Assembly (NCBI GenBank): GCA_024742355.1
Contig: JANSYM010000005.1
Coordinates: 186,001-250,000 of the forward strand
Direction of reading: 5' to 3'
DNA length: 64,000 bases
Source: Hyphomonadaceae bacterium
GTDB lineage: Bacteria > Pseudomonadota > Alphaproteobacteria > Caulobacterales > Hyphomonadaceae
The translations under genes and the position numbers were made by a program. Shown here one piece after another: positions 53,611 through 61,508 of this stretch; position 1 is the stretch's first letter; every line of letters begins with the position of its first letter. The notes beneath the pieces were generated by a model, which was given only the letters and a program-made list of their open reading frames with translations, searched no databases and had not been told where the DNA came from.

Positions 53611-54079
53611 AATGATAATCCTTATAATGCGAATGGCGCTCTTTGCGTTCGCCATCATACGCGCGGTTGCGGCTCCAGCAACCGCAATCACTATCCCAGG
53701 TGAACGCCTCACCCATGCCGTTTACGCGCAAGTGAGACGAGGCGTAAGATCCGTCAGACGTGTTGCCATACATGTCGGCGAAACCGTCACCATCGCTGTC
53801 GCAGGTATAGAAACTGCCTGTGTGCGTGCACCCGAACGCCCCGACATATTGGCCATAGGAATAGCTGGTCGGCCAGCCGGAATAGGAGGCAAACCCGGTC
53901 GGCGCATAATAGGCGCCGGAATAACCGCTCGAATAGGCTGAATAGGTGCTGGTTTCATAAGACGCTTCGGCCAGGCCTTGCGCCAGTCCGGCCGAAATCG
54001 CCTCTAGCTCGGCCGTCGTACAGGCCGATGCCAGAACTGCCGCCAGGCCTAACGCGCCAAGCGATGTCACTTTTTTCAT
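53603..54079 (-). CDS. Small lipoprotein with calcium-loop-like motif, unknown function
   Basis: 158 residues from ATG 54079, preceded by GGGAGG. Lipobox LASAC. The middle is Tyr/Ser/Gly-rich (SYETSTYSAYSSGYSGAYYA...), low complexity, then CDSDGDGFADMYGN, which fits a D-x-D-x-D-G calcium loop as in thrombospondin type 3 or EF-hand repeats, and a His/Lys/Asp-rich tail. Four cysteines after the lipobox could form disulfides. No family recognised. It is translationally coupled to the next lipoprotein gene, suggesting joint envelope function. Confidence 0.65.
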   Translation of the reverse strand: MKKVTSLGALGLAAVLASACTTAELEAISAGLAQGLAEASYETSTYSAYSSGYSGAYYAPTGFASYSGWPTSYSYGQYVGAFGCTHTGSFYTCDSDGDGFADMYGNTSDGSYASSHLRVNGMGEAFTWDSDCGCWSRNRAYDGERKERHSHYKDYHYD

Positions 54080-54150
54080 ATTGTCCTCCCGCAGTCTCCC
54101 GCGAGAGGATCGTAGAAAACCCAAGATGAACAGGGCCTGAGCCGGTTCTA

Positions 54151-54645
54151 TTACTCCGCCGCTGCGAGCTCGGCGGCAATTGTCGCCTCCAGGCGGACAA
54201 AGCTGCCATTCCAGCCCCCACCAACACCAAGACGGCCATCCTCGGTCTGGATTGCTTCATGAACCAGCCGGACCAGGGTGCCATCGTCGCGCTCATCGAA
54301 CGTCATAGTGACCTTGGACTCAGCGGTGCTTTCGGCCCGGCCATCTTCGAAGGCGCGGGTGTGGACCCAGCTGAACACCAGTTTGCGCGGCGCTTCGATT
54401 TCCTGATAGGCGCCGGCGAGCTCATTGCTCTGCCCGTCTTTCATCCCGTACAGGAAGCGCCAGGCGCCGCCTTCGCGCAAATCGACATCAACTTCGTCGA
54501 GATGCCCGGGGCCCGGACCAAACCACTGCTTGATATCCGACGGCGTCGTCCAGGCCGCAAACATGCGCTCAGCCGTGGCGCGAAACACACCTTCGACGAT
54601 GATCGGGTCGGCCCCGTCCGGGGATTTCACAAAAGCCAGGCTCAT
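54151..54645 (-). CDS. SRPBCC/AHSA1-like domain protein
   Basis: 164 residues. The START-like fold begins DPIIVEGVFRATAERMFAAWTTPSDIKQWFGP and continues with DLREGGAWRFLYGMKDG, YQEIEAPRKLVFSWVH, KVTMTFDERDDGTLVRLVHEAI and WNGSFVRLEATIA. It is the classic partner of an ArsR regulator: the upstream arsR-like gene overlaps it by 4 bp (ATGA). Such proteins bind hydrophobic ligands; the ligand is unknown. Confidence 0.9.
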   Translation of the reverse strand: MSLAFVKSPDGADPIIVEGVFRATAERMFAAWTTPSDIKQWFGPGPGHLDEVDVDLREGGAWRFLYGMKDGQSNELAGAYQEIEAPRKLVFSWVHTRAFEDGRAESTAESKVTMTFDERDDGTLVRLVHEAIQTEDGRLGVGGGWNGSFVRLEATIAAELAAAE

Positions 54646-54959
54646 TGCCGTTCTCCTTCAATATGACGGGCGAGCGCCTCGAACGTGTCGCCCCAGAATT
54701 TCTGATATGTATTGAGCCAGTCGGTCGCGGCCTTCATCGGCTCAGCCTCGAGCGTGCAGTAGCGCGTTCGGCCGCGCTTGATGACGCTGACCAGTCCGGC
54801 ATCACTGAGCACCCGGACATGTTTGGAGACCGCGGTCTGGCTCATGCTGAACGGCGCTGCAAGGTCGGATAGCGAGGCTTCTCCGAGCGCCAGCTTCTCT
54901 ATGATGGCGCGCCGCGTTCCGTCGCTGAGCGCCGCAAATGTCTGGTCGAGTTCGGTCAT
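54642..54959 (-). CDS. ArsR family transcriptional regulator
   Basis: 105 residues from ATG 54959, with AGGATGAC upstream. FAALSDGTRRAIIEKLALGEASLSDLAAPFSMSQTAVSKHVRVLSDAGLVSVIKRGRTRYCTLE is the full winged helix. There is no metal-binding ELCVCDL motif, so it belongs to the non-metal subgroup that pairs with SRPBCC proteins. A perfect inverted repeat upstream is its probable operator and also covers the divergent GST promoter. Confidence 0.92.
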   Translation of the reverse strand: MTELDQTFAALSDGTRRAIIEKLALGEASLSDLAAPFSMSQTAVSKHVRVLSDAGLVSVIKRGRTRYCTLEAEPMKAATDWLNTYQKFWGDTFEALARHIEGERQ

Positions 54960-54981
54960 GTCATCCTCAACAATGAACTTA

Positions 54982-55026
54982 TTGGTTGACTGTATCGCAC
55001 AAAAGCATTTAGTCAACCAATTGGTT
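54982..55026. promoter_or_regulatory. Divergent operator/promoter between arsR and gst
   Basis: TTGGTTGACT (54982-54991) and AGTCAACCAA (55011-55020) are perfect 10-bp arms 19 bp apart. The right arm continues into palindrome AACCAATTGGTT (55015-55026). Each arm contains TTGACT, the -35 of a promoter reading through the centre toward either gene, so a repressor bound here could shut both. Confidence 0.72.
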
Positions 55027-55043
55027 CAGTTAAGGAAGCCCGC

Positions 55044-55664
55044 ATGAAACTCTACACCGCCCACGCGCCCAACCCGCTCCGCGTCAATGCATTCATCCAT
55101 GAGAAAGGCATCGACATCCCAACCGTCCGCGTCGACATCATGGCCGGTGAGACCCGAGAGGCGGCGCATCTCGCGCGCAACCCGCTGGGCGAACTGCCCG
55201 TCCTGGAGCTGGATGATGGGACGCATATCAGTGAAAGCCTGGCGATTTGCCGCTATCTGGAAGCGCTGTATCCAGAGCCGTCATTATTCGGAAGCACACC
55301 TAAGGATGCGGCCATCATCGAGATGTGGACCCGCCGTATGGAGCTGCTGATCATGGAATCAGCAGGCAATATTGGCCGTCACCTGATTCCGATCTTCGCC
55401 GATAAGTATGAGCAGATGCCGGACTATGCTGAAACGCAAAAACGCGCGCTGATGAAACATTGGGCCTGGCTGAACGACGATCTCTCCGATGGCCGCACCT
55501 ATATCGCGCTCGACCAGTATTCTGTAGCGGACATCACCGCGATGGGGGCGCTGTTCGTGATGGGCTTCATGCAAATGGAAATCCCCGATAGTCTGGAACA
55601 TGTGAAGCGCTGGGAGTCTGCTGTCCGCGCCAAACCTGTCTGGGAAGGCCCAAATGGCGCGTGA
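55044..55664 (+). CDS. Glutathione S-transferase
   Basis: 206 residues; AAGGAAG precedes the ATG. Thioredoxin-like N-domain MKLYTAHAPNPLRVNAFIHEKGI, with the cis-Pro GELPVLELDDGTHISESLAICRYLEALYP (E-S for glutathione gamma-Glu). The C-terminal helical domain contains YIALDQYSVADITAMGAL. Likely conjugates or reduces hydrophobic electrophiles. First gene of an operon with tfoX-like and DUF2461 genes, and under the shared ArsR-type operator. Confidence 0.92.
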   Translation: MKLYTAHAPNPLRVNAFIHEKGIDIPTVRVDIMAGETREAAHLARNPLGELPVLELDDGTHISESLAICRYLEALYPEPSLFGSTPKDAAIIEMWTRRMELLIMESAGNIGRHLIPIFADKYEQMPDYAETQKRALMKHWAWLNDDLSDGRTYIALDQYSVADITAMGALFVMGFMQMEIPDSLEHVKRWESAVRAKPVWEGPNGA

Positions 55665-56004
55665 TGATGTGCTGACCGCAAGATTTCGCGATGCCCTGAG
55701 CGGCATGGTCGGAATTTCCGAACAGAACATGATGGGCGGCGTCTGCTTCATGCTGAACGGCAATATGGTCGGCGGCGCGCATCGTGAGACAACCGGCGAG
55801 GGTCGGTTCATGTTTCGGGTCGGCAAGGACAATCATGAAGAGGCGCTCGCCCGGCCGGGCGCCATGCCGATGGATTTTACCGGCAGGGTCATGCGCGGTT
55901 TCGTTTTTATCGATGCTGATGACTGCGCGGATGCCATGCTGCAGGACTGGATCTCCTTTGCCCTGAGCTTTGCCGCCTCGTTGCCGCCCAAACCCGGGAA
56001 ATAG
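55654..56004 (+). CDS. TfoX N-terminal domain family protein
   Basis: 116 residues overlapping the GST stop by 11 bp; GGGAAGG precedes the ATG. It shows ISEQNMMGGVCFMLNGNMVGGAHRETTGEGRFMFRVGKDNHEEAL, the TfoX_N pattern, then MDFTGRVMRGFVFIDADDC. Stand-alone TfoX_N proteins are not the competence regulator Sxy; function unknown. Coupled to the GST gene. Confidence 0.85.
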   Translation: MARDDVLTARFRDALSGMVGISEQNMMGGVCFMLNGNMVGGAHRETTGEGRFMFRVGKDNHEEALARPGAMPMDFTGRVMRGFVFIDADDCADAMLQDWISFALSFAASLPPKPGK

Positions 56005-56007
56005 TCC

Positions 56008-56679
56008 ATGTCTGACGCTCAGATCTTCACGCCCGAGACTTTGCGCTTCCTGCGCGACCTGAAGGCGAACAATTCGCGCGACTGGTTCAATGACAACAAG
56101 GCGCGCTACGAAGCCGCCTGGAAGGCGCCGGCCGAGGCCTTCATCAAGGCCATGTGTTTTCGCCTGCAGGTCGAGACCGACACGCCGCATGATGCGAAAC
56201 TGTTTCGCATTCACCGGGACGTCCGCTTTTCCAAGGACAAGACCCCGTACAATACGCACCTGCACATCCTGTTTCGCCGCGAAGGCAGCAAGGCCGGTCT
56301 ATTCTTTGGCCTGCAAACCGACAGGCTCGTGCTCGGGTCCGGAATGATGGGATTTGATAAAGGCCAGCTGGCGGCCTATCGCGAGGCCGTGGACGATGCG
56401 TCCGGGGAAACTCTGCAGCGCGAGCTCGGAACGCTACTGGAGTCTGGCGGGCGGATGAACGACCCGGACTTGGCCCGGGTGCCAAAGCCATATGACAAGA
56501 TCCATCCACGCAGCGAGCTGCTGAGACGCAAAAGTCTGACTGTCTGGTACGATATTGACGATCCGTCACACGTGGAACGCGCTGACCTGATCGACATCTG
56601 CGCCGCCCGTTACGCCACCTATCAGCCGCTCAGTGACTGGCTGAACGCCCATATTCCGAGTGCCACCGACCGGCGCTGA
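56008..56679 (+). CDS. DUF2461 domain protein
   Basis: 223 residues, 3 bp after the TfoX-like gene. Typical DUF2461 blocks are FTPETLRFLRDLKANNSRDWFNDNKARYEAAWKAP, LFRIHRDVRFSKDKTPYNTHLHILFRR, and YDKIHPRSELLRRKSLTVWYD. No known catalytic function. Last gene of the GST operon; the downstream 240 bp hold a candidate structured RNA. Confidence 0.9.
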   Translation: MSDAQIFTPETLRFLRDLKANNSRDWFNDNKARYEAAWKAPAEAFIKAMCFRLQVETDTPHDAKLFRIHRDVRFSKDKTPYNTHLHILFRREGSKAGLFFGLQTDRLVLGSGMMGFDKGQLAAYREAVDDASGETLQRELGTLLESGGRMNDPDLARVPKPYDKIHPRSELLRRKSLTVWYDIDDPSHVERADLIDICAARYATYQPLSDWLNAHIPSATDRR

Positions 56680-56761
56680 AACCGACCTTTCTGCGAACAT
56701 GAACAGAAGCCAACACATTACACGAAGTTCATTCAGTTAGCCTTGGCTACACACACTCACA

Positions 56762-56840
56762 GGACGGGGGACAGGCGTGGTGATCCGCAGTCACCAAGCC
56801 TCGTAGGCGTCCGACCGCGAACGTTGCGGTGCCCTTTTTT
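56762..56840 (+). ncRNA. Candidate structured small RNA with terminator
   Basis: About 80 nt between DUF2461 and tyrC fold into nested helices. GGACG (56762-56766) pairs with CGTCC (56808-56812) and encloses a long hairpin, AGGC-G-TGGTGA with TCACCA-A-GCCT around TCCGCAG. A terminator follows, ACCGC (56814-56818) with GCGGT (56826-56830), then GCCC and six Ts (56835-56840). No Rfam family recognised and no clear promoter. It could instead be a 3' UTR structure of the GST operon. Confidence 0.4.
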
Positions 56841-56922
56841 GGGGTCTGTGATATTCGCGTAGGTGCCGTGTTTCACGTGCACATCGAATGGGCGGCGTTT
56901 TTTAAAGGGGAGCGTCGCCCGT

Positions 56923-57861
56923 TCATTTATCCGCATTTGGATCGATATGACGGCGCCCGAAATCGGCTTCGGCTGTATCGAGACCGGCATCAATGATGGC
57001 CTCGCGAATGCCGCGGGCGCGGGTGAACTCTTTCATCAAAGTGTCGCCGTCGCCCCAGCGAATGGCCCGCTGCAAGGCGGCCAGGTCCTCACTGAACCGG
57101 CCCAGTGTTTCCAGCACCGCATCCTTATTGTTCAGGAACACGTCCCGCCACATCACCGGATCGGAGGCCGCGATACGGGTAAAGTCACGAAACCCGCCAG
57201 CCGAATATTTCACCACTTCGCCCTGCTCGACACTCTCCATGTCATAAGCGGTGGAGACAATATTATAGGCGATCAGGTGCGGTAGATGCGATGTGATGGC
57301 CAGCACACGGTCATGACGCACAGGGTCCATGGTCTCCACCCGCGCACCTAGCCCTTGCCAGAATGTGGTGAGGCGGGCGACCGCGTCATCATATGCGGTT
57401 TCGCCCTGCTTTAGCGGCGTCAGAATATGCCAGGCTTCCTGGAACAGACTGGCAAAACCAGCTTCCGGGCCTGATTTTTCGGTACCTGCAATCGGGTGCC
57501 CCGGAATCAGGTGCACGTTCGCGGGACAATGCCCACCCATATCGCTAGCCGCCGTGACCTTCACGGACCCGACATCGGTGAGAATAGCGCCCGGCTTAAG
57601 CGCGCCGGCGATCTGCGCGGTCACTTCGCCGAACACGCCGACAGGCGTGCAGAGAATGACACAATCCGCGTCCCGAACGGCATCTTCCGCAGAGGCCGCC
57701 ACGTCCATCCCGATAACCCGGCTGGCACGCTCCCGGACATCGTCCGACCCGTCCCAAAGAGTCACCTGTTCGGCGCCGCCATAGGCCTTCACCGCATGCG
57801 CGATAGAAGACCCGAGCAGGCCGATGCCCAGAATGGCAAGCTTGTCGAATGCGGCGGACAT
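56923..57861 (-). CDS. tyrC: Prephenate/arogenate dehydrogenase
   Basis: 312 residues. The Rossmann motif AILGIGLLGSSIAHAVKAYG is near the N-terminus, DCVILCTPVGVFGEV and DVGSVK follow, then HLIPGHPIAGTEKSGPEAGFASLF, the substrate-binding block, ITSHLPHLIAYN and GGFRDFTRIAASDPVMWRDVF. It forms the tyrosine precursor from prephenate or arogenate. It overlaps hisC by one base (TGATG), so HisC may supply the transamination in the same pathway, as in many alphaproteobacteria. Confidence 0.93.
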   Translation of the reverse strand: MSAAFDKLAILGIGLLGSSIAHAVKAYGGAEQVTLWDGSDDVRERASRVIGMDVAASAEDAVRDADCVILCTPVGVFGEVTAQIAGALKPGAILTDVGSVKVTAASDMGGHCPANVHLIPGHPIAGTEKSGPEAGFASLFQEAWHILTPLKQGETAYDDAVARLTTFWQGLGARVETMDPVRHDRVLAITSHLPHLIAYNIVSTAYDMESVEQGEVVKYSAGGFRDFTRIAASDPVMWRDVFLNNKDAVLETLGRFSEDLAALQRAIRWGDGDTLMKEFTRARGIREAIIDAGLDTAEADFGRRHIDPNADK

Positions 57862-58940
57862 CAGCTTTTCGCGAACGCCTCAATGGCGGCAATCAGATCG
57901 TCATTCTGTGCGCTCGTGCCAATCGACGCCCGCAGGCAGGTCGGCAGGCCATAGACATTGACATTGCGAATGACGACGCCGCGGCCGCGCAGGAATGCGT
58001 CGGCTTCAGCGCTGGTGCGGCCAGCGGCTTCCGGAAACTCGATGAGCACGAAATTACCGACGCTTGGATAGGTCTTGAACCCGGCTTTCTCGACCGCATC
58101 GCGTACACGGACGAGCTCGGCCGCATTGTGATCGGCTGACTTGGCCTGGAAAGCATCATCATTAAGCGCCGCAATACCCGCTGCTTGCGCCACGGCGCTG
58201 ACATTGAACGGGCCGCGGGTGCGGTGCAGCGCATCGATGACAGACTCCGGACCATAGGCCCAGCCCAGGCGCAGCGCCGCGAGGCCGTGAATCTTGGAGA
58301 AGGTTCGCGTCATCAGCACATTTGCCTGCTCACCCGCAAGCTCCATCCCGGCGCTGTAATCATTGTTGCGAACATATTCGGCATAGGCGCCATCGAGCAC
58401 CAGCAAGACATTCTCCGGCAGGCCTTCATGCAGCCGCTTTACTTCAGAATACGAGATATAGCTGCCAGTCGGGTTGTTCGGGTTGGCCAGGAAGACCATT
58501 TTTGTTTTCTCATCGACAAGCTCGAGCATGGCATCGACATCGCTGGTCAGGTCCTTTTCAGGCGCGCTGCGAGTCTCGGCACCAGCTTGCTGGGCGACCA
58601 GACGGTAGACCAGGAAGCCGTGCTGGCTCTGCACGATATTGTCGCCCGGGCGAAGATAGGCACGGCCGAGCAATTGAAAAATCTCGTCCGATCCGGAGCC
58701 GCAGACGATGCGAGCAGCATCAATGCCGTACTTGGCGCCAATCGCGTCTCTCAATGCTGCGGCTGACCCGTCCGGATACAGCTCCATATGCTTGGCCGCC
58801 TCAATCACCGCCGCCTGCGCCGCAGGGCTGCAGCCGAGCGGATTTTCATTCGAGGACAATTTATGGGCATCCACCAGTTTCTCACCCCCCTTGTAAGGCG
58901 TGATTTCGAGGATGTTCGGCAATGCCTGTGGCCCGGTCAT
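57861..58940 (-). CDS. hisC: Histidinol-phosphate aminotransferase
   Basis: 359 residues from ATG 58940 (GGGAG upstream). HKLSSNENPLGCSPAA, CGSGSDEIFQLLGRAYL, FLANPNNPTGSYIS, LVLDGAYAEY and the PLP lysine in TRTFSKIHGLAALRLGWAYG are all intact, ending with RASIGTSAQNDDLIAAI. Class I/II aminotransferase acting in histidine synthesis and, given the coupled tyrC, possibly on prephenate or phenylpyruvate. First gene of the pair. Confidence 0.93.
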   Translation of the reverse strand: MTGPQALPNILEITPYKGGEKLVDAHKLSSNENPLGCSPAAQAAVIEAAKHMELYPDGSAAALRDAIGAKYGIDAARIVCGSGSDEIFQLLGRAYLRPGDNIVQSQHGFLVYRLVAQQAGAETRSAPEKDLTSDVDAMLELVDEKTKMVFLANPNNPTGSYISYSEVKRLHEGLPENVLLVLDGAYAEYVRNNDYSAGMELAGEQANVLMTRTFSKIHGLAALRLGWAYGPESVIDALHRTRGPFNVSAVAQAAGIAALNDDAFQAKSADHNAAELVRVRDAVEKAGFKTYPSVGNFVLIEFPEAAGRTSAEADAFLRGRGVVIRNVNVYGLPTCLRASIGTSAQNDDLIAAIEAFAKS

Positions 58941-59058
58941 AAGGGTCTCCCGTGGTTGAGCGAGATGACCTGCCGCCAATGGACGGGAAAATCAAGAGCC
59001 GAGCGATATTGCACGCCCGTTTGCCGCGCGATGGGAGGCCGCGTTGGACCGGGTCAGA

Positions 59059-59403
59059 TTAGCTGCCGATGGCCTGCTCGTTGCGCTCACCCGTGCGGAT
59101 ACGGACAATGGTTTCAAGGTCGGCAACAAAGACCTTGCCGTCACCAATCGTTCCCGTATTGGCCGCCCCGGTAATCGCCTCGACCACCCGTTCGGTCTCG
59201 GCGGCGTTGCAGGCGACCTCGACTTTCACTTTTGGCAGCAGTCGAACTTCATATTCCGCGCCGCGATAGACTTCGGTCTTGCCTTGTTGGCGACCATAGC
59301 CACGTACTTCCGATACGGTCAGGCCGGAAACATCTGCTTCACCGAGCGCGTCAATCACCGCGTCCAGACGGCTGGGTTTGAAGATTGCGGTTACGAGTTT
59401 CAT
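59059..59403 (-). CDS. glnK: PII nitrogen signalling protein (GlnB/GlnK)
   Basis: 114 residues. The T-loop GRQQGKTEVYRGAEYEVRLLPKVKVEV has Tyr51, the uridylylation site. The B loop is NTGTIGDGKVFV and the C loop ends IRTGERNEQAI. PII binds ATP/ADP and 2-oxoglutarate and controls AmtB and nitrogen enzymes. GlnK rather than GlnB is a guess. It overlaps the upstream methyltransferase by 4 bp (ATGA) with no room for its own NtrC promoter, an uncommon arrangement. Confidence 0.93.
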   Translation of the reverse strand: MKLVTAIFKPSRLDAVIDALGEADVSGLTVSEVRGYGRQQGKTEVYRGAEYEVRLLPKVKVEVACNAAETERVVEAITGAANTGTIGDGKVFVADLETIVRIRTGERNEQAIGS

Positions 59404-60239
59404 GTTTCCCCGGCTCCAGTAACTTGATTGTCTCTACGCCTATCGGGTCTGATCAGAACGTCAATTGCCGTCGTTTCAGCAGCTTGCGCAACATCAGGGT
59501 CTGCCAGTTTTCTAGGCATGACGGGCTTTGGTTTGCTCGCCTTTACGGCTTTTGTGACCGGCGCAGCGGCACTGCCGCCCGGTTTTGAATAAAGGCGCTT
59601 CACCGCCTCGACGAGCACAACCCCGCCCAATCCCGGCAGAACCAGCTCACCTGCGCGCTCCCAGGACTTCGACGCCGCTGTAATCAGGCGCCAGTCGAGC
59701 GGCGGCATGTGTACGGCCGTTGTGCTGGCGGTGACCTGAAACAAACTGTCATTCAGAAACCGCACCAATTGCTGACGCGTCCAGGGCCGGCCATGGCCAA
59801 AGGGTTTATTGTCCGCGAGCGACCAGGTGCTGCGCCGATTGGTCGCCGCCACAACGATACGGCCCTCGGGTGCCAGCACCCGCCAGGCTTCACGCAGGAG
59901 CTGGCGCGGACTGTCGGCCTCTTCCAGGGCGTGCAGCAGGAAGACACGATCGAACAGGCCTTCAGGGAAAGGCAGTCGGTGTTCCGGCACGCTGCACAGG
60001 ACCTGACCCTTTTCCGAACTGTGGCGGACCGCGCCAATCTCTTCGGGTACGGCGCCCACACAAGCCGCCGCATCATTCTCCCAGAACTTCAATAGCGGCC
60101 CGGGAAAACCAATCCCCAGCACGCGCAAACTGTCACATGGCCCCCACAAATCCAGCATCCGGGAACCCATCAGACGCGCCGCCGCTTCACCGAGTCGCGA
60201 GTGATAAAAAGCTTCAAGGGTTGCCGCAGGCTGGCGCAT
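59400..60239 (-). CDS. Class I SAM-dependent methyltransferase
   Basis: 279 residues. The SAM region is weak but visible: LRVLGIGFPGPLLKF (motif I), EHRLPFPEGLFDRVFLLHALEEADSPRQLLREAWRVLAPEGRIVVAATNRRS (motifs II-III). FGHGRPWTRQQLVRFLNDS follows. The last 60 residues are a basic, Pro/Ala/Lys-rich tail. It is divergent from gloB with 46 bp between, an arrangement known in other alphaproteobacteria. Substrate unknown. Coupled to the PII gene. Confidence 0.82.
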   Translation of the reverse strand: MRQPAATLEAFYHSRLGEAAARLMGSRMLDLWGPCDSLRVLGIGFPGPLLKFWENDAAACVGAVPEEIGAVRHSSEKGQVLCSVPEHRLPFPEGLFDRVFLLHALEEADSPRQLLREAWRVLAPEGRIVVAATNRRSTWSLADNKPFGHGRPWTRQQLVRFLNDSLFQVTASTTAVHMPPLDWRLITAASKSWERAGELVLPGLGGVVLVEAVKRLYSKPGGSAAAPVTKAVKASKPKPVMPRKLADPDVAQAAETTAIDVLIRPDRRRDNQVTGAGET

Positions 60240-60285
60240 ATGGCTCTAGTCTTTCAGTTCAAATCCACCGTGGAGAGATGGGATC

Positions 60286-61047
60286 ATGCTGACCATACAT
60301 CAATTCCCCTGCTTGAGTGATAATTATGGCTATCTGGCCCACGATCCGGTTTCCGGTGAAACAGCTGCGATCGATACGCCGGACGCGGATGCCTATCTCG
60401 CCGAAGCGCAGGCCAAAGGCTGGACCATCACCGCCATCTGGAACACGCATTGGCACCCGGACCATGCTGGCGGCAATCTGAAGATCAAAGAGGCCACAGG
60501 CTGCACGATTATCGGTCCGAAGGGCGAGGCGGAGAAGATCCCCGGCATCGACCGCGCCGTCGGCGGCGGGGATATGGTGAGCCTGGGTGGCTTGGAAGCT
60601 GCTGTGCTTGACGTGCCCGGTCATACGCTCGGCCATATTGCGTACCATATCGCTGCCGCAAACACCGCCTTTGTCGGCGATGCCGTTTTCGCGCTCGGGT
60701 GCGGGCGCGTGTTCGAAGGCGATATGGCGATGATGTGGGCGTCAATGCAGGCGATTAAGACACTGCCAGCCGACACCACACTCTATTGCGCCCACGAATA
60801 TACCCAGTCGAATGCTCGCTTCGCCGAGACGATCGAGACCGACAATGCCGCGCTGAAAGCCTATATTTCCGAGATTGACGACAAACGCGCCCGCGGTGAA
60901 CGCACAGTGCCGATGCGGCTGGCGCGCGAGCTTGAGACCAATCCGTTCCTGCGCGCCGATATTCCAGCGCTGCAAGCGGCCATGGGCCATCCTGGCGACG
61001 CGGCCGCGACCTTTGGAGAAATTCGCGGGCGCAAGGACCGGTTCTGA
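60286..61047 (+). CDS. gloB: Hydroxyacylglutathione hydrolase (glyoxalase II)
   Basis: 253 residues. The metallo-beta-lactamase motif is NTHWHPDHAGGN (H-x-H-x-D-H near residue 53), with further ligands in VPGHTLGHIAYH and AHEYTQSNARFAE. LSDNYGYLAHD near the N-terminus and NPFLRAD near the end are GloB-specific. It hydrolyses S-lactoylglutathione in methylglyoxal detoxification. GAGAGATGGGAT precedes the ATG. Confidence 0.95.
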   Translation: MLTIHQFPCLSDNYGYLAHDPVSGETAAIDTPDADAYLAEAQAKGWTITAIWNTHWHPDHAGGNLKIKEATGCTIIGPKGEAEKIPGIDRAVGGGDMVSLGGLEAAVLDVPGHTLGHIAYHIAAANTAFVGDAVFALGCGRVFEGDMAMMWASMQAIKTLPADTTLYCAHEYTQSNARFAETIETDNAALKAYISEIDDKRARGERTVPMRLARELETNPFLRADIPALQAAMGHPGDAAATFGEIRGRKDRF

Positions 61048-61052
61048 TTTTG

Positions 61053-61508
61053 ATGCTGTTCGGCAGCAAGATTCAGTCTGCTTTGCGTTCCGTGAGGCGA
61101 GACTTTAACATGGAGTACGGCGGAAAAACCGTCTCCAATCCCTCTCATTCGTTCGCGAAAGTGGTATACAAGCCCGGTAGCAGGGTTGGGTATTTGGTCA
61201 CGCTTGTCCCATCTCTCCCTACAAACGGCTCGATTATTATCCACTGCGCCACACTCGCTGAACCTTCCTTGGGGTTTTCGAAGTCACCCCTCGACGTAAA
61301 AATGCTCTCCGAGATCGAACACGGATGCCCAACGTCTTGGGAGCTCAGTTATCAAAAAGCGTTCAAGTCCTACCGATGGGCAGCGCCAGTTAACAAACCA
61401 ACGTATCAAAGGAAGTGGCAAAAAGGCCTAACTTTGCAGCAAGCGCGACAAGAAATAACTCAGAATATCTTCGAAACCGTCGCATCAGTTGAAAGCAAGA
61501 TCGCATGA
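61053..61508 (+). CDS. Orphan hypothetical protein of atypical composition
   Basis: 151 residues, 5 bp after gloB. Base composition is visibly lower in GC than its neighbours (near half), with codons such as AAA, ATA and TTA more common. Residues include FNMEYGGKTVSNPSHSFAKVVYKPG, GSIIIHCATL and KALTLQQ-like helical ends with no known domain. No signal peptide. It overlaps the cupin gene start by 4 bp (ATGA). Probably acquired by transfer; an antitoxin- or phage-like origin cannot be told from sequence. Confidence 0.55.
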   Translation: MLFGSKIQSALRSVRRDFNMEYGGKTVSNPSHSFAKVVYKPGSRVGYLVTLVPSLPTNGSIIIHCATLAEPSLGFSKSPLDVKMLSEIEHGCPTSWELSYQKAFKSYRWAAPVNKPTYQRKWQKGLTLQQARQEITQNIFETVASVESKIA

